A stretch of DNA of 64,000 nucleotides. Source: Plotosus lineatus (taxonomy: Eukaryota; Chordata; Actinopteri; Siluriformes; Plotosidae). This document shows positions 1 to 35,927 of this stretch, piece by piece. The first letter of the stretch is position 1. The number at the start of each line of letters is the position of its first letter. The notes under the pieces are model-generated. The model had not been told where the DNA came from. It ran no database searches and worked only from the letters and a program-made list of their open reading frames with translations. The stretch covers positions 80,825,050 to 80,889,049 of the forward strand of contig CM045729.1 of the NCBI GenBank assembly GCA_024760905.1. Reading direction: 5' to 3'. The position numbers and the translations under genes were made by a program.

Positions 1-86
1 CGTAAGTTTTGGCGAGTTAACTCGTCAATGACTGGAAAATACAATTTGGGTGATTGCGAGTATACTCGTCTCTGCCGGGTAAGGGG
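1..86. mobile_element. piggyBac-like element terminus (partial, runs off the window)
   Basis: A TTAA at 87-90 is directly preceded, on the opposite strand, by CCCCTTACCCGGCAG. This matches the known piggyBac arrangement of a TTAA target followed by a C-rich terminus. Two near-identical palindromic blocks, gCGAGTtaACTCGtc near 12-26 and gCGAGTatACTCGtc near 57-71, lie inside. The element would extend left beyond the window, so its other end and length are unknown. It is probably a non-autonomous MITE, because no transposase is visible. Confidence 0.45.
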
Positions 87-90
87 TTAA

Positions 91-519
91 ACTGAGAGCT
101 TTTTTTTTTTTCTTTTAACTTTGATAGGGTTCCTCTGAGAATTGTATGCAAACAATGTGTTGAAAATTTTGTGTCCATGTTTCCATTCTCCTTTGTTTTT
201 TACTGCCTGATTTAAAAGAAACTCTGGCAAAACCCAGTGTTTGGGTATTTTTTGTGTTCCTTTCAAAATAAAACAGTTTAGCTTTGCCTTAATGATGGTC
301 TCTTCTTTTGGGTTCTTCATCTTCTGTCCAGTGTGCTCAATAGCAGACCAGACATTTGATCGGAAAACCTGAGTCTTAATACGAGTCTATTGCAACAATA
401 TATTGCCATGCCACTACTGGGTCCACAGGAGGACATTGCTGTGTCGGGAAAAAGAGCTGTCCTTAATAAAAATCTGCTATTTTTAACAGGCGGCTACCTT
501 TAGCTGTTATTTTACTCTA
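91..519. other. Stretch with no recognised gene
   Basis: This is AT-rich sequence between the piggyBac-like end and the gypsy gag remnant. A lysine-rich 77-codon frame on the minus strand (87-320) has no recognisable domain. No second LTR resembling the one at 4416-4845 is visible here, so the gypsy copy seems to lack its 5' LTR. Confidence 0.5.
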
Positions 520-1062
520 ATGACAACCTGTTGTTTTGATGACAAGTTGCTATTTTTATATACTGTTTTTCATGATAATCTGGCAATTTATAGCATGCTT
601 GCAAAACCAGCCCTGCTCACCATTCACCGAGAGCCACTGATCCCAACACCGGCAAGGTACTCAGGCACGATCAGAACATGCACTCAGTTCCTCCGCCAGT
701 GCTCCCTTGTCTTCAGTCAGTGGTTGCTTACCTACACTACGGACCAAGCTAAGACTGCCACTCATACCCCAGATTTGTGCTCCCGTTATGATCAATTCAT
801 ATAGGAGATGAAAAGAGTATTTGATCACCCAGCCAACAGGGAGGTCATCAAAAATAGTCAGCTATTGCACTTAAGACAAGGGTCACGTTCAGTGTTAGAA
901 TACATAATAGCTTTTTGGATCATTGGCATAGAAAACATCTGGAAGCTCTGGGGAGCTTTCTTGAAGGGTCTGACCAAGAGACTGAAAGACGAGCTAGCGG
1001 CATGGAATGAGACAGCTACTCTTGAGGATCTGATCTCCTTGGCTACAAGATTGAGCAATAGG

Positions 1063-1064
<2 letters not shown>
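520..1064 (+). pseudogene. gypsy gag remnant
   Basis: Two adjacent frames (520-804 and 808-1064) read through a retrotransposon capsid-like region, with the RYSG block followed by a QCSLVF block and later LRQGSRSVLEY. A TAG codon at 805-807 interrupts it. The reading ends at a (GT)n(GA)n microsatellite starting at about 1065, where the nucleocapsid zinc knuckle would be expected, so the gag C-terminus is missing or replaced. Confidence 0.75.

Positions 1065-1129
<65 letters not shown>
1065..1129. repeat. (GT)n followed by (GA)n microsatellite
   Basis: A pure GT run passes directly into a GA run. It lies inside the gag remnant, replacing its C-terminal part. Confidence 0.95.
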
Positions 1130-1199
1130 TTCGTCAGACAGGAGAGAGGCAGTGGCGAGTCGATCCTCCTCAAATGCTGGGAAGCACCTTTAGATTCAA

Positions 1200-2960
1200 G
1201 GTATGCTGCAGTCCGCACATCAAACCCACCCAGTTCAAGTATTCATTGACTTAGCCACCGAAAGCAATTTTATTGACTCTCAGCTGGTTAAGCTCCATCA
1301 CCTCCCGGTACAGAAACTCAAAATCCCTAAAGAGGTGGTATAGATCCCATAGATGGCTGACTCATCGATCGCGTCACGTACAAAACAAAGCCTGTCAAGC
1401 TCAGCTTATCTGGTAATCACTACGTTTTTGGAACTGTTTGTTCTTTCAGTCTCTCTCACTCCCATGGTATTGGGGTGACTGTGGTTACAAACCCATAACC
1501 CCCACACTCACCATATGCAATTGTAGTGACTACTGTCACCAACACTACATACTGGCTGCCATACACCCTCAAGTTTCACAAACCCTGGTTGTGCCAGAGG
1601 AAATTGATTTGACTGGCGTCCTGAGCATGTATCATGATCTAAAAGAGGTGTTAAGTAAGGAATGAGCCCTTTCAATGCCACCGCACTGGCCATATGATTG
1701 CTCGATCGAATTGCTCCCTGGTTCTGCACTCCCCAGTACAAGACTTTATAACCCCTTGAAGCCTGAGAGGGAGGCCATAGAAAAGTACATTACCAAATCG
1801 CTGGCAGCAGGCCTTATCTGGCTCTCATCATCACCAGTAGGTGCCAGGTTTTTCTTCATTGAAAAATAAGACAAAACTCTGAGACCCTGCATTAATTAAA
1901 CAGGACTCTTCAGCATCACCATAAAAAAAAAAAAAAAAAAAAGTACATAGTTCTTCTCATTGACTCGGCCTTCACCTCTCCACGACGCTGCCATTTTCTC
2001 AAAGCTAGACCTTAGAAATGCTTACCACCTAGTCCGGATTCGGAATGGAGACGGACACTTTGAATACCTGATGATGCCCTTTGGTCTAACTAACGCCCCA
2101 GAGGTTTTCCAAGCATTGGTAAATGACGTACTCAGAGACATGCTGAACCGGTTTGTGTTTGTGTACCTTGATGACATTCTGATCTTCTCCAAAGACCATG
2201 GCAAGCATGTCCATCATGAAAGAATGACCCTAAAGAGGTCCCTAGAGAACAAATTGTACATCAAAGCTGAGAAATATGAGTTTCATGCCTCTCCAGTCTC
2301 CTTCCTATGGTACATAGTGGAAAAGGGTCAGTTAAAACTAGATTCGGAGAAAGTGAAGGCGGTGGCAGAGTGGCCAGTTCCAGCGACATGGAAACAGCTA
2401 TAATGATTTCTGGGGTTTGCCAACTTTTACAAAGCGTTCATATGGGACTATAGCTGTCTAGCTACCCCCTCACTCAACTAACGTCAATCAAGATGTCCTT
2501 CCCCTAGTGCTCAGGTGGTGTTCCATTAAAGTAAAAGATAAATTCATCAATGCACCCGTTCTGATCTACCCGGACTCCACACTGCAGTTTGTGGTGGAGG
2601 TGGATGCCTCAAACTCAAGAGTGTGGGCTGTCCTTTCCCAGCACTCCCCAGCAGACCAGAAACTACACCTGTGCATATTCATCTCCTATTCCCAGATACC
2701 GGCATAACAGAATTACGATGTGGGAAACCATGAGCTGCTGGCAGTAGTCCTGGCATTTCAAGAGTGGCAGCACTGGTTGGAAGGAGCTTCACACCCCTTC
2801 ATTGTCTGGACGGACCACAAGAATCTGTCTTACCTTCATACGGCCAAGAGGTTGAACTCCCAACAGGCATGATGGTCCCTCTACATGAGGAGATTGAACT
2901 TTAATCTCATGTACCATCCCGGCTTTTGAAACACTAAACCAGATGTTCTCTCCTGGCAGT
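1200..2960 (+). pseudogene. gypsy protease, reverse transcriptase and RNase H remnant
   Basis: The protease is read near 1239-1278 as FIDLATESNFID, so the usual D-S/T-G active site has become D-L-A. The reverse transcriptase N-terminal part spans 1508-1869. The core is at 1960-2403, with [22 protein letters not shown] and the catalytic YLDD at 2164-2175. RNase H follows with VEVDASN near 2600, a NHELLAVV block near 2728 and [10 protein letters not shown] near 2810. A stop at about 2401, another near 2705 and several frameshifts break it. Confidence 0.85.
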
Positions 2961-2999
2961 TCTCCCTAGGGGAAGATACCACCATGGAAACCTTCCTAC

Positions 3000-3700
3000 C
3001 CACCTCCTTTGTGCTCAGAGCTGCTTGGTGGGAGGTGGAATCCCTGGTCCAGGAAGCACAGCAGGGGGGGATGAGAGCCCGACGGTTGTCCCCAAGGATG
3101 ATTATGTTCCTTGGCCAGAACTCCAGTGCTTAAGTGGAGACATGCATCTAGTCTGCCCTGCCACCCCGGGGTTCACCAGACCCTGTTGCTTTTCCAACAA
3201 CACTGCTGGTGGCCTTTCATAGTAGCTGACACCAGGGAGTTTGTCACAGCCTGTGCCACCTGTGCTAGAAACAAGTCATCCCACTCTGCACCAGCGGGTT
3301 TCTTCCAACCCTTGCCCATACTTCATCTCCCCTCGTCGCACATTGCTAAGGTTTTTTGTCACGGGTCTACCCCCATCTGAAGGTCACACCATCATCTTAA
3401 CCATTGTGGACCACTTCTCAAAGGCAGTCCATTTCATTTATCTTCCCAAATGGCCATCAGTCATGGAGACTGCTGTTCTGCTGATCCAAAATGTTTTCTG
3501 CCTCCATGGGATCCCCCAGGATGTTGTTTCTGACCAAGGCCCCCAGTTCACATCCAGGGTATGAAAAGCATTCTGTGACACCCTAGTAATCTCCAGCAGC
3601 TTAACCTCTGGCTACCACCCACAATCCAATGGTCAAGCAGAACGAGCCAATCAAATCTTAGTCCTCCCTGCATTGTGTTGCCTCCTGGCTCCCAGCCTCC
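3000..3700 (+). pseudogene. gypsy integrase remnant
   Basis: The zinc-binding HHCC part is visible near 3162-3270 (HPGVHQTLL, then CATCARNK). The catalytic core shows [11 protein letters not shown] near 3402, [12 protein letters not shown] near 3520-3555 and, after a stop at about 3562, [11 protein letters not shown] near 3612-3644. The D, D and E positions of the DDE core can therefore be placed, but they lie in different frames. The sequence is non-functional. Confidence 0.85.
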
Positions 3701-4079
3701 TGGTCTTCACTTTTGCCATAGGGCAAATACTCACATGGCCTGGTCTGTGCTGCTACTGGTATGTCCCCCATTCATGGTTATGAATGGTTTCCAGCCCCAT
3801 CTGTTCCCCAATCAGAAGACCAATGAGGCCATCTCCTCTGTCCAGGCTCACTTCCGCAAAGCACACCAAGCCTGGAAGGAAGCTTGTGCCACCCTGGAGA
3901 GACCAGTGGTCTCTTAATCAGCCAAGCGCCAATAACCACCTACACCAGCACTGGTCTATAAATCAGAAAACAGGTTTGACTCTCCTCCAGAGATCTGCCC
4001 TCTCAAGTAGATTAAAAATAGCTCCCAAGTACATCGGCCCTTAGACCATCAAGCGCATCATAAACCCCGGTGTCGTCCA

Positions 4080-4383
4080 GCTGAAACTTCCAGCGGCTCT
4101 CAAAAAGCATCCAGTCTTCCATGTATCCCTGGTGAAACCTGTGATAGAAAGCCCCCTTCATCCTCCTACTGACCCCCCACCTCCCGCCAGCTAGTTGATG
4201 GACACCTAGCATATACAGTCAACCACATACTTGATTTGCGCAGCCGCAGTGGTGGCTTCCAGTATCTGGTGGATTGGGAGGCGTATGAGCCTGAGGAACA
4301 CACCTGGATCCTGTGGTACCTGATCTTGGACCCTGGCTTGCTGTCCAAGTTCTACAGCAGGTTCCCAGACAAGTCTGGTTGAG
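4080..4383 (+). pseudogene. gypsy GPY-like region and chromodomain remnant
   Basis: After the integrase, the frame reads a [17 protein letters not shown] block near 4078-4140. Around 4235-4330 follows a chromodomain-like segment with YLVDWEAYEPEEHTW, containing the conserved aromatic and acidic positions of a chromodomain. In this family such domains guide integration to chromatin. The terminal stop falls near 4381, just before the polypurine tract. Confidence 0.75.
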
Positions 4384-4415
4384 CACCAGGTGGCACCTCT
4401 TAGGGAGGGTGGGAA

Positions 4416-4845
4416 TGTTATGGTCTGTGTTTTTGGAGGACTTTGATTTTGGCAGCTCTGTTCTAACTCAGTTTCTCCCCAGCACTGCAGAGTCTGGTGG
4501 ATGGGTGTGGCTGACATACACCGGCAGATTGCAGTGCGCACACCTGATCCCATTCCCTACTCTATCACACTATAAAGACAAGCAGCATGTTCACCTAATT
4601 GCTAGAAGATTGTCTCGCTTCACATCCTTACTTTCCTGTGTTCTCTCTGGCTCCTGGTACTCACTTCACATTCACCAGATCTTGGTCCGTCGTTCTCCAG
4701 TGCTTAAAGTTTTTTGTGTTTCTCTTTGTCACCAGTAGTTACTGTGTTTGCCCTCTGCTTAAGTGCTTCCCCTTTGTATTATAAATCGACTCATCCCACA
4801 CGGTTTCCTGCATTCTGAGTCCGGCTGCAAGTTCACTATGTCACA
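4416..4845 (+). repeat. gypsy 3' LTR
   Basis: The LTR starts TGTTATGG just after the purine-rich tract at 4402-4415 (AGGGAGGGTGGGAA) and probably ends near ...TGTCACA at 4845. A TATA-like CTATAAAGAC lies near 4570. The boundaries are inferred because no partner LTR is available. Confidence 0.6.
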
Positions 4846-4849
4846 CTCT

Positions 4850-5095
4850 AAGTGAAGGCAGAGTACACTCTGGACAGCCCACCAGGCCATTGCAGAGCAG
4901 AAACATGCTAACAGCTATACAGCCTACTCTTGATGAAAGGCAGCAGTGTTTCTTTTACATATCTCTCATTATAGACAGTGAGAAACATGGCTGGTCTTTA
5001 ATAACCCATTTAGCTGCATTTGGGGGGGGGGGGGCAGCAGTGACAACCATTGACAGTGGGGCTTGAACCCTCAACCTTACAATTGGTTAACCAGC
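4850..5095 (-). mobile_element. tRNA-derived SINE copy, minus strand
   Basis: Read on the minus strand, it shows a B-box-like AGGGTTCAAGCCCC near 5060, then the SINE body also present at 13.8, 31.7, 46.3, 50.4, 54.2 and 63.7 kb (AACTGGGTTATCAAAGGC-type block, GGCATGTAAAAGAACC-type block). A G-tract of 12 lies inside. The 3' tail is cut off next to the gypsy LTR end. Confidence 0.75.
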
Positions 5096-5830
5096 ATATT
5101 TCAGCCTTTGTTCAATGACAGCAAATGTCCTGGATTACATAACTAGGCACAAATCATCAGTGCAAACAAACCTCTATATGTCACTAAATTCGTGCTGACC
5201 ATTAGTATAGATCTTGAAAAAGCATAATAGTTGGTGACAGAACTGTTCCATGATGCAGCCCATTCTTCTGAACTCTTAAACAACGGTGTTTGCCATTTGT
5301 TTCTCTAAAGAATCTCAAATTGGTTATAAGTAATTTAAAACTTGAACTATTCTGGTGTCCTTTATATTTTTGACTAGTTTCAAAAGTAGAGCCTGATGGT
5401 TTATGTTTTGTAAGCTACGGTAATATTTACACAGTTCCAGTTGTTGGACCATCTTCAATGTACTGTGTGAAGTCAAGAATCTGTCCACAACATGACTAGC
5501 CTGGTCTGAAACCAACTTGATCACAAGACAGTTGTTTATCCACAGTGAAGGATATGTGGGTAATGATAAGGTGCTCAAAGTTTGTACAGTATTCATAAAA
5601 GGCACATTGGTCTATAGCTGCTCTGGGATTCTGGGTTTTTGTTTGGTTTAAGGAGAGCTTGGCTCTTCTCTATCCATTTTGGTAGTTTAAACATGGTTCA
5701 CCACTGATGATTGTTGTCTTGAGTCTGTATCCCTTTGTCCAGTTCTACCTAAGAGAAAGGGAGAAATATCTCTTCACTTTCGGTCAGTATTCTGTCCATT
5801 TGTTCTTTCATTTCCCCCTTTGTACCTTAT
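5096..5830 (-). mobile_element. Decayed jockey-like LINE, reverse transcriptase part
   Basis: The minus strand reads KPNKNPES followed by YRPMCLL near 5610-5680, an SCDQVGFRPG block near 5490-5530, LLLKLVKNIKDTRIV near 5340-5390, KNGL near 5265, and a CTDDLCL segment near 5145-5165 at the position of the catalytic Y/F-x-DD. The order matches the fingers and palm of a non-LTR reverse transcriptase. Frames shift several times. A SINE has inserted at its 3' side. Confidence 0.7.
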
Positions 5831-6189
5831 TTTCTCTTTTCTGGTTTACCATTCAAAAAAGTTGATGTGCTACTTCATTTGGTGACATTGTACACTTGAA
5901 TATAGGTCAGTCTACAAAGTTGTTCACTTCTTTTCTTTTATTGTTTATTAATTTATACTATTTATGTATCTATTTATTTATTTACTTATATAATATATAT
6001 GTATGTGTGTATGTTTGTATTTGTATCTATTTTTGCACCCCTACTGATGGTACCTCAAGAGCCTGTAACAGTGAATTTCTCCATTGTAAGATTAATAAAG
6101 CTGTATCTTATCTGTATCTTATCTTGTCTTATCTTATCTTATTGTGGCAATTCTTGTGGTGTTATTTTTGTCATATTTTAATTTTATTG
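5830..6189 (+). repeat. AT-rich segment with a LINE-like 3' tail and (TATCT)n
   Basis: After about 190 bases of AT-rich sequence, the block CAGTGAATTTCTCCATTG then AATAAAG runs into TATCT repeats (about 6095-6145). A fish LINE 3' end of this kind commonly terminates in TATC-type repeats. It seems to have inserted into the jockey-like LINE and separates its two parts. Confidence 0.5.
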
Positions 6190-6690
6190 TTTTCTAAGAT
6201 TTCTTACTATCATGGACCATGTCAATTTCTGTTTTCACCACCTGTTACCACTCCTGTTTTTCGTTGCTCTTTGAGCTAATGAGGTTTCCCTGAGCTCAAT
6301 GGTATCTTCAGCTAGAAAATCATTGTTACAATCATGAAGATATTGTTGGTATAGTTTGTTGTTCCATGAGGCAAAGTGTGTAATTTTTCGACATCTTCTT
6401 GGGATCTTTTTTGACACATTTCTCACAGTCTTCAGCGTGAGGGTTTATCTCGTCAATGGCTGCGTTAAGATCCAAGGTAAAGTTTTTCAAGTAAGCTTTT
6501 CTGAAATTAAATTTGGGCAATTGCTTGCTCTATATTAGACCTAAGAGAGGGTTGATGTCCATGGCAATTGTTTGGCATTGAGACATAGGTATAGGGGTTA
6601 AAATAGATTTTTGAAAGTTATTGGAGTATTTAGAAGACCCAAAAACTAAATCAGGGTTATAACCCGTTCTCCATCTTTAACTTTCACTAT
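6190..6690 (-). mobile_element. Decayed jockey-like LINE, endonuclease-RT linker part
   Basis: The minus strand reads a NPDLVF block near 6640, then PKFNFRKAYLKNFT near 6480-6520, and a KKDPKKMSKNY block near 6370-6410. This is the typical region between the AP endonuclease and the reverse transcriptase in jockey-like LINEs. It is the upstream continuation of the fragment at 5096-5830. Stops and frameshifts are present. Confidence 0.6.
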
Positions 6691-6698
6691 AATATATA

Positions 6699-7260
6699 CA
6701 GTGGTACTTCACCTTACGAGAGTCTCACCAAACAAAAAATCAGGATACGAAAAATATTTTCCTAAAATTTTTGTCTCAGGATACAAAACAAGTTCACGTT
6801 AGAAAAGCGCCATCTTAAAAGTTGAAATGCACCATTCAAACATTAAAACAATGCATGAGCTGCTCTCCCATTAATGACATTCAAACATCCCGCCCCACTG
6901 GCCTCCAATGGGCTAAGAACTGAGTTGTTGTTCATGTTGCCTTCACTCAAGCGCCACTTTGGACAGGTCCAATTGACGCCATCCTGGACAGGGATCCCAT
7001 TGGCGAGAAGAAATGACTCATCTACTTCCCATTGCCTATTCTAGAACTAAATCCAGCTAATGCCCCTTTTTCCTCATTCACACACAAGTTGTCAACGAGC
7101 CTCTTTTTTGTGTGTATTAATTACCAGTTAAGCTCAATGATGCCACTCAAAGCGCTGTGCATCTTCTCTGGCTAAGCGATAGAAAACATTGTATGTCTCT
7201 TGTGAAGAAATAAGACTTTCTCCTGAAGAAATGACAGTTTCCTGTGAACTATTATCTTAA
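6699..7260 (+). mobile_element. Tigger-like (Tc1/mariner) MITE fragment
   Basis: It begins CAGTGGTACTTCACCTTACG at 6699, preceded by TA, as expected for Tc1/mariner-type insertion. The interior up to at least 7010 is a diverged inverted match to 61255-61734. The far end is not recognisable and the last 250 bases are assigned only tentatively. Confidence 0.6.
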
Positions 7261-7629
7261 AGTCCTTTTCAATTATTATTCCAATACAATACCTAAGTTA
7301 ATGTTTAGAATGTTTATGCATGTGATTTTATGTTATGCAGCGTGTTCAACAAATGATACCAAAAAGATAAACTTTGTTATGCTTCATGTCCTTTTACATT
7401 GAACTTGAAGTGACGTCTTGGAGTGACATCTCCAAGATGGTGCTGACTAGAGGGCAACGTCGCAGAGTTCTCAGAGTCAAATTGTTTCTCTGCTCGTTTT
7501 ATTTTGTTTTATTTGGGTTTTTTTTTTCATGTTTTGCACTATGCTCGTCTATGACTGGTTGACTGTTTTACACTGCTCCAGTTGTTTTTAACTTCTTAAT
7601 GGTTCCTCTGACAGTAGATATTTTCAGGT
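7261..7629. other. Stretch with no recognised gene
   Basis: AT-rich sequence. A 62-codon frame on the plus strand (7374-7562) is rich in Phe and Leu and looks like chance. Confidence 0.5.
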
Positions 7630-8002
7630 ACAGGTGAGAGATGATTTTTTTTTTTTTTGTAGCCATTGCCTTACTTACTATGGTTGACACAAGTCTACCT
7701 TACTTCAATAGTGTGTCCCTTTATGTTTCCAATTTTGAAGAGTACATAAAAGAAATGGACCCTGTTTAAGATTATATTTATTCCCCAAGAAAACAGGAAG
7801 TGATGAACTCGCAGAAATATTTCAATTACATGTATTTCCTTGGAATTGTTGGGATGCCAATAATTTTGGAAGGAGTGGTTTTATGAAAAATAATTATTTT
7901 TTAATCAGGGATTTATTTCCCCTTATAATTCACTTTATTTGAAGGTTGCTTCTTAAACTTAAACTTCTTAAATCTTAACCAGGGGTGCCAGTAATTATGG
8001 AG

Positions 8003-8003
<1 letters not shown>
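7630..8003. mobile_element. Probable Tc1-like non-coding end
   Basis: The segment contains GATGCCAATAATTTTGGAAGG and ends CAGGGGTGCCAGTAATTATGG next to an AC microsatellite. Similar wording is common at the ends of fish Tc1-like elements. No terminal repeat pair could be aligned. Confidence 0.4.

Positions 8004-8079
<76 letters not shown>
8004..8079. repeat. (AC)n microsatellite
   Basis: About 38 uninterrupted AC units. It abuts the left end of the MITE that follows. Confidence 0.97.
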
Positions 8080-8674
<595 letters not shown>

Positions 8675-8799
8675 TTCTATTCCATTTTCTGTATTCAACA
8701 AATCATTCCATTACTATGCCACACCGATTACTATTAAACCTCTCCCTCTGATTGTGTCCAAAGGCAAATCAGTTACTACTGCAGCTGAGCATTTAAAAG

Positions 8800-32515
<23,716 letters not shown>

Positions 32516-33044
32516 GATGAAAGAGGAGCTGAGGGAAAAAAACAAAACAAACAAACCAAAAAAAACACAATGTTACCAATGTTAGGTTAGTGCTGAAACA
32601 GTACTCATCATCCAGTCAACATGTTTACATCATGCCCAAGGTCACTTGATTTCAGACACTTGGACCATGCATACTAAAACATGAGTATTTGCATCACGTG
32701 CATATGACACTTTCGGTCCAGTGTCTGTTTTAAGAAATATGGTTGTGGATAGTCCAATACATGCCCTATTAATGTGTAATGCATGCATGTGTGGCCTGTG
32801 TTTATGGTAAACAGTCCCAGTCGTTTCTTTTAGCTGTGTTTCAATCAAAATAAACACTGTGCACTTCTGCCTATCTCCAAACCTCATCAGGGGCATCATC
32901 AGTAAGGAAATGTCAAATAATTACTTGAATTTATCTGTACAACTCTTACTACATAATGACTTTATTATCTAAGAGCACACGCTGAAAAACATTTTTTTTT
33001 TTTTTTTTTAATTTTGTGTGAGTGTCATTTTATTCTTACAAGTG
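32516..33044. other. Upstream region of the lectin gene, unassigned
   Basis: This would hold the lectin 5' UTR and promoter. An 85-codon minus-strand frame (32899-32642) containing TGPKVSYARDANTHVLVCMV has unusually protein-like composition but was not identified. No convincing TATA box was seen. Confidence 0.4.
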
Positions 33045-33059
33045 ATGTTGCTGCTGCAT

Positions 33060-35782
33060 CGTGTTCTTTTTTTTCTTTCGGCTGTTCCCTTCAGGGGTCG
33101 CCACAGCAAATGATCTGCCTCCATCTTTCCCTATCCTCTGCATCTTCTACTCTTACTCCAACGACCTTCATGTCCGCCTTCACCACATCCATAAATCTTC
33201 TCTTTGGTCTTCCTCTGGGCCTTCTGCCTGGTAGTTCCAACCTCAGCATCCTACTACCAATATACTCACTATCCCTCCTCTGTACATGTCCAAACCATCT
33301 CAATCTAGCCTCTCTGAATTTGTCTCCAAAACGTCTAACATGTGCTGTCCCTCTGATGTACTCGTTTCTGATCCTATCCATCCTCGTTACTCCCAAAGAG
33401 AACCTCAACATTTTCATCTCTGCTACCTCCAACTCTGCCTCCTGTCTTTTCCCCAGGGCCACTGTTTCTAAACCATACAACATCGCTGGCCTCATCACCG
33501 TCTTGTACACTTTTCCCTTCATTCTTGCCGATACTCTCCTATCACATCACACCGGACACTTTTCTCCATCCATTCCAACCTGCCTGCATGCGCTTCTTCA
33601 CCTCTTTTCCACACTCTCCATTGCTCTGAATTGTTGAGCCTAAGTACTTAAAATCCTCCACCTTCTTTATCTCTGCCCCCTGGAACCTCACCGTTCCTCT
33701 TGGGTCCTTGTCGTTCACACACATGTATTCTGTCTTACTGAGACTAACTTTCATTCCCCTCCTTTCCAAGGAATACCTCCACCTCTCTAGATTTTCCTCC
33801 ACTTGTTCTCTGCTCTCACTACAGATCACGATGTCATCTGCAAACATCATAGTCCATGGAGATTCTTGTCTAACCTCGTCTGTCAGCCTGTCCATCACCA
33901 TAGCAAACAAGAAGGGTCTGAGAGCTGATTGACCCTTGATGCAGTCCCACCTCCACCTTGAACTCTTGTGTCACACCGACAGCACACCTCACCACTGTTT
34001 TACATCTCTCATACATGCCCTGCACAACTCTAACATACTTCTCTGCCACTCCAGATTTCCTCATACAATACCACAGTTTTTCTCTCGGCACCCTGTCATA
34101 TGCTTTCTCCAGATCCACAAAGGCACAATGCAGCTCCTTCTGACCTTCTCTGTACTTCTCTATTAACATCCTCAAAGCAAACACTGCATCCGTGGTGCTC
34201 TTTCTTGGCATGAAACCAAACTGTTGTTCACAAATGCTGACCTCTGCCCTTAGTCTAGCTTCCACTATTCTTTCCCATAACTTCATTGTATGGCTCAGCA
34301 ACTTTATCCCTCTGTAGTTGCCACAACTCTGTACATCTCGCTTGTTCTTAAAAATGGGCACAAGCACACTTCTCCTCCATTCCTCCGGCATCTGCTCACT
34401 TTCGAAGACCTTGGTGAATATTCTTGTCACAAAATCTACTGCTACCTCCCCTAGACACTTCCATACCTCAACTGGTATGTCATCAGGGCCAACTGCCTTT
34501 CCACTCTTCATCCACTTCAATGCCCTCCTCACTTCTCCCTTACTAATCTTTGCTACTTCCTGGTCCTCAACGGTCACCCCTTCTACTCTTTTTTCTCTCT
34601 CATTTTGCTCATTCATCAGCTCTTCAAAGCACTCTTTCCATCTTCCCAGCACACTTCTGTCATCAGTCAATACACTTCCCTCTCTGTCCTTTATCACTCA
34701 AACTTGCTGCACGTCTTTCCCATCTCTATTTCTCTGCTGTGCTAACCTGTATAAATCATTTTCTCCCTCCTTACTTTCCAACCTATCATACAAGTCATCA
34801 TTCACCCTCTGTTTGGCCTTTGACACCACTACCTTCACCTTACGTGCCTCCCTGTACTCCTGTTTACTCTCTTCGGTCCTTTCTGTGTCCCACTTCTTCT
34901 TAGCTAACCTCTTCTTTCGTACACACTCCTGCACTTCCTCATTCCACCACCAAGTTTCCTGATCTACTTTCCTTCCAGAGGAAACACCAAGTACTCTCCT
35001 ACCGGTCTCCCTGATCACATTGGTTGTGGTTGTCCAGTCATCTGGAAGCACTTCCTGACCACTCAAAGCCTGTTTCAACTCCTCCTTGAAGACAACATGA
35101 CACTCTTCCTTTTCCAGCTTCCACCACTTTGTCTTCTGCTCTGCCTTTTTCACCTTTCTCACCATTAGAGTCATCCTGCACACCACCATCCTATGCTGTT
35201 TGGCAACACTCTCACCCACTACTACTTTGCAGTCACTGACTTCCTTCAAATTACATCGCCTACACAAGATGTAGTCTACCTGTGTGCTCTTACCTCCGCT
35301 TTCATAAGTCACCCTATGCTACTGTTTCTTCTTGAAGAAGGTATTCACCACAGCCCTTTCCATCCTTTTTGCAAAATCGATCAACATCTGTCCTTCTGTG
35401 TTTCTGTCCTGGATACCAAACCTGCCCATCACTTCCTCGTCCCCTCTGTTGCCTGCACCAACATGTCCATTGAAGTCTGCCCCAATGACCACTCTTTCAC
35501 CTCTGGGGGTACACTGCATCACTTCATCTAAGTCACTCCAGAATCTCTCCTTCTCTTCTCGCTTACATCCTGCCTGTGGGGCATAAGCACTAATAACATT
35601 GACCATCACGCCTTCAATTTCTAACTTGAGACTCATCACTCTGTCTGACACTCTTTTCACTTCTAGAACATTCCTGACAAATTCCTCCTTCAAGATGACT
35701 CCTACTCCATTTCTCTTCCCATCCACACTGTGATAAAACGGCTTAAACCCTGCTCCTAAACTTTTAGCTTTGCTACCTGTCC
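33060..35782 (-). mobile_element. LINE-A (RTE-like), nearly complete, 5'-truncated
   Basis: Minus-strand order: endonuclease (VGVILKEEFVRNVLEVKR, then VVIGADFNGHVGAGNRG near 35480), linker, RT (MPEEWRRSVLVPIFKNKR, GFMPRKSTTDAVFALRM, FADD at 33833-33844), C-terminal domain with RWFGHVQRRDSEYIG near 33270 and GRRPRGRPKRRFMDVV, and a T-rich 3' end near 33065. Lesions are stops at about 35316 and 34698, a 4-bp insertion near 33928 and a 2-bp deletion near 33544. It is flanked by ATGTTGCTGCTGCAT (33045-33059) and ATGTTGCTGGTGCAT (35783-35797), 14 of 15 identical. Confidence 0.9.
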
Positions 35783-35927
35783 ATGTTGCTGGTGCATAGC
35801 TGCATAACACTCTGAATGGACCATTGTTTGCATTCGGCCAGTACCTCTTGTGCCTCAAAGCAATCTAACAGTTGTGACAGAATATATTTGACATACAAAT
35901 ATTCATTTGAAAACCAATGCCACATAA

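Larger units (their letters stand above)
520..4845 (+). mobile_element. Decayed Ty3/gypsy chromovirus-type LTR retrotransposon
   Basis: In order, the element shows gag, protease, reverse transcriptase, RNase H, integrase and a C-terminal chromodomain, then a polypurine tract (4402-4415) and a 3' LTR. The gene order with integrase after RT/RH and a terminal chromodomain is the hallmark of chromodomain-bearing Metaviridae, which are common in fish. The coding region is broken by in-frame stops, frameshifts, an A-tract near 1922-1941 and a (GT)n(GA)n microsatellite within gag. It cannot encode a working polyprotein. No 5' LTR was found. Confidence 0.9.
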
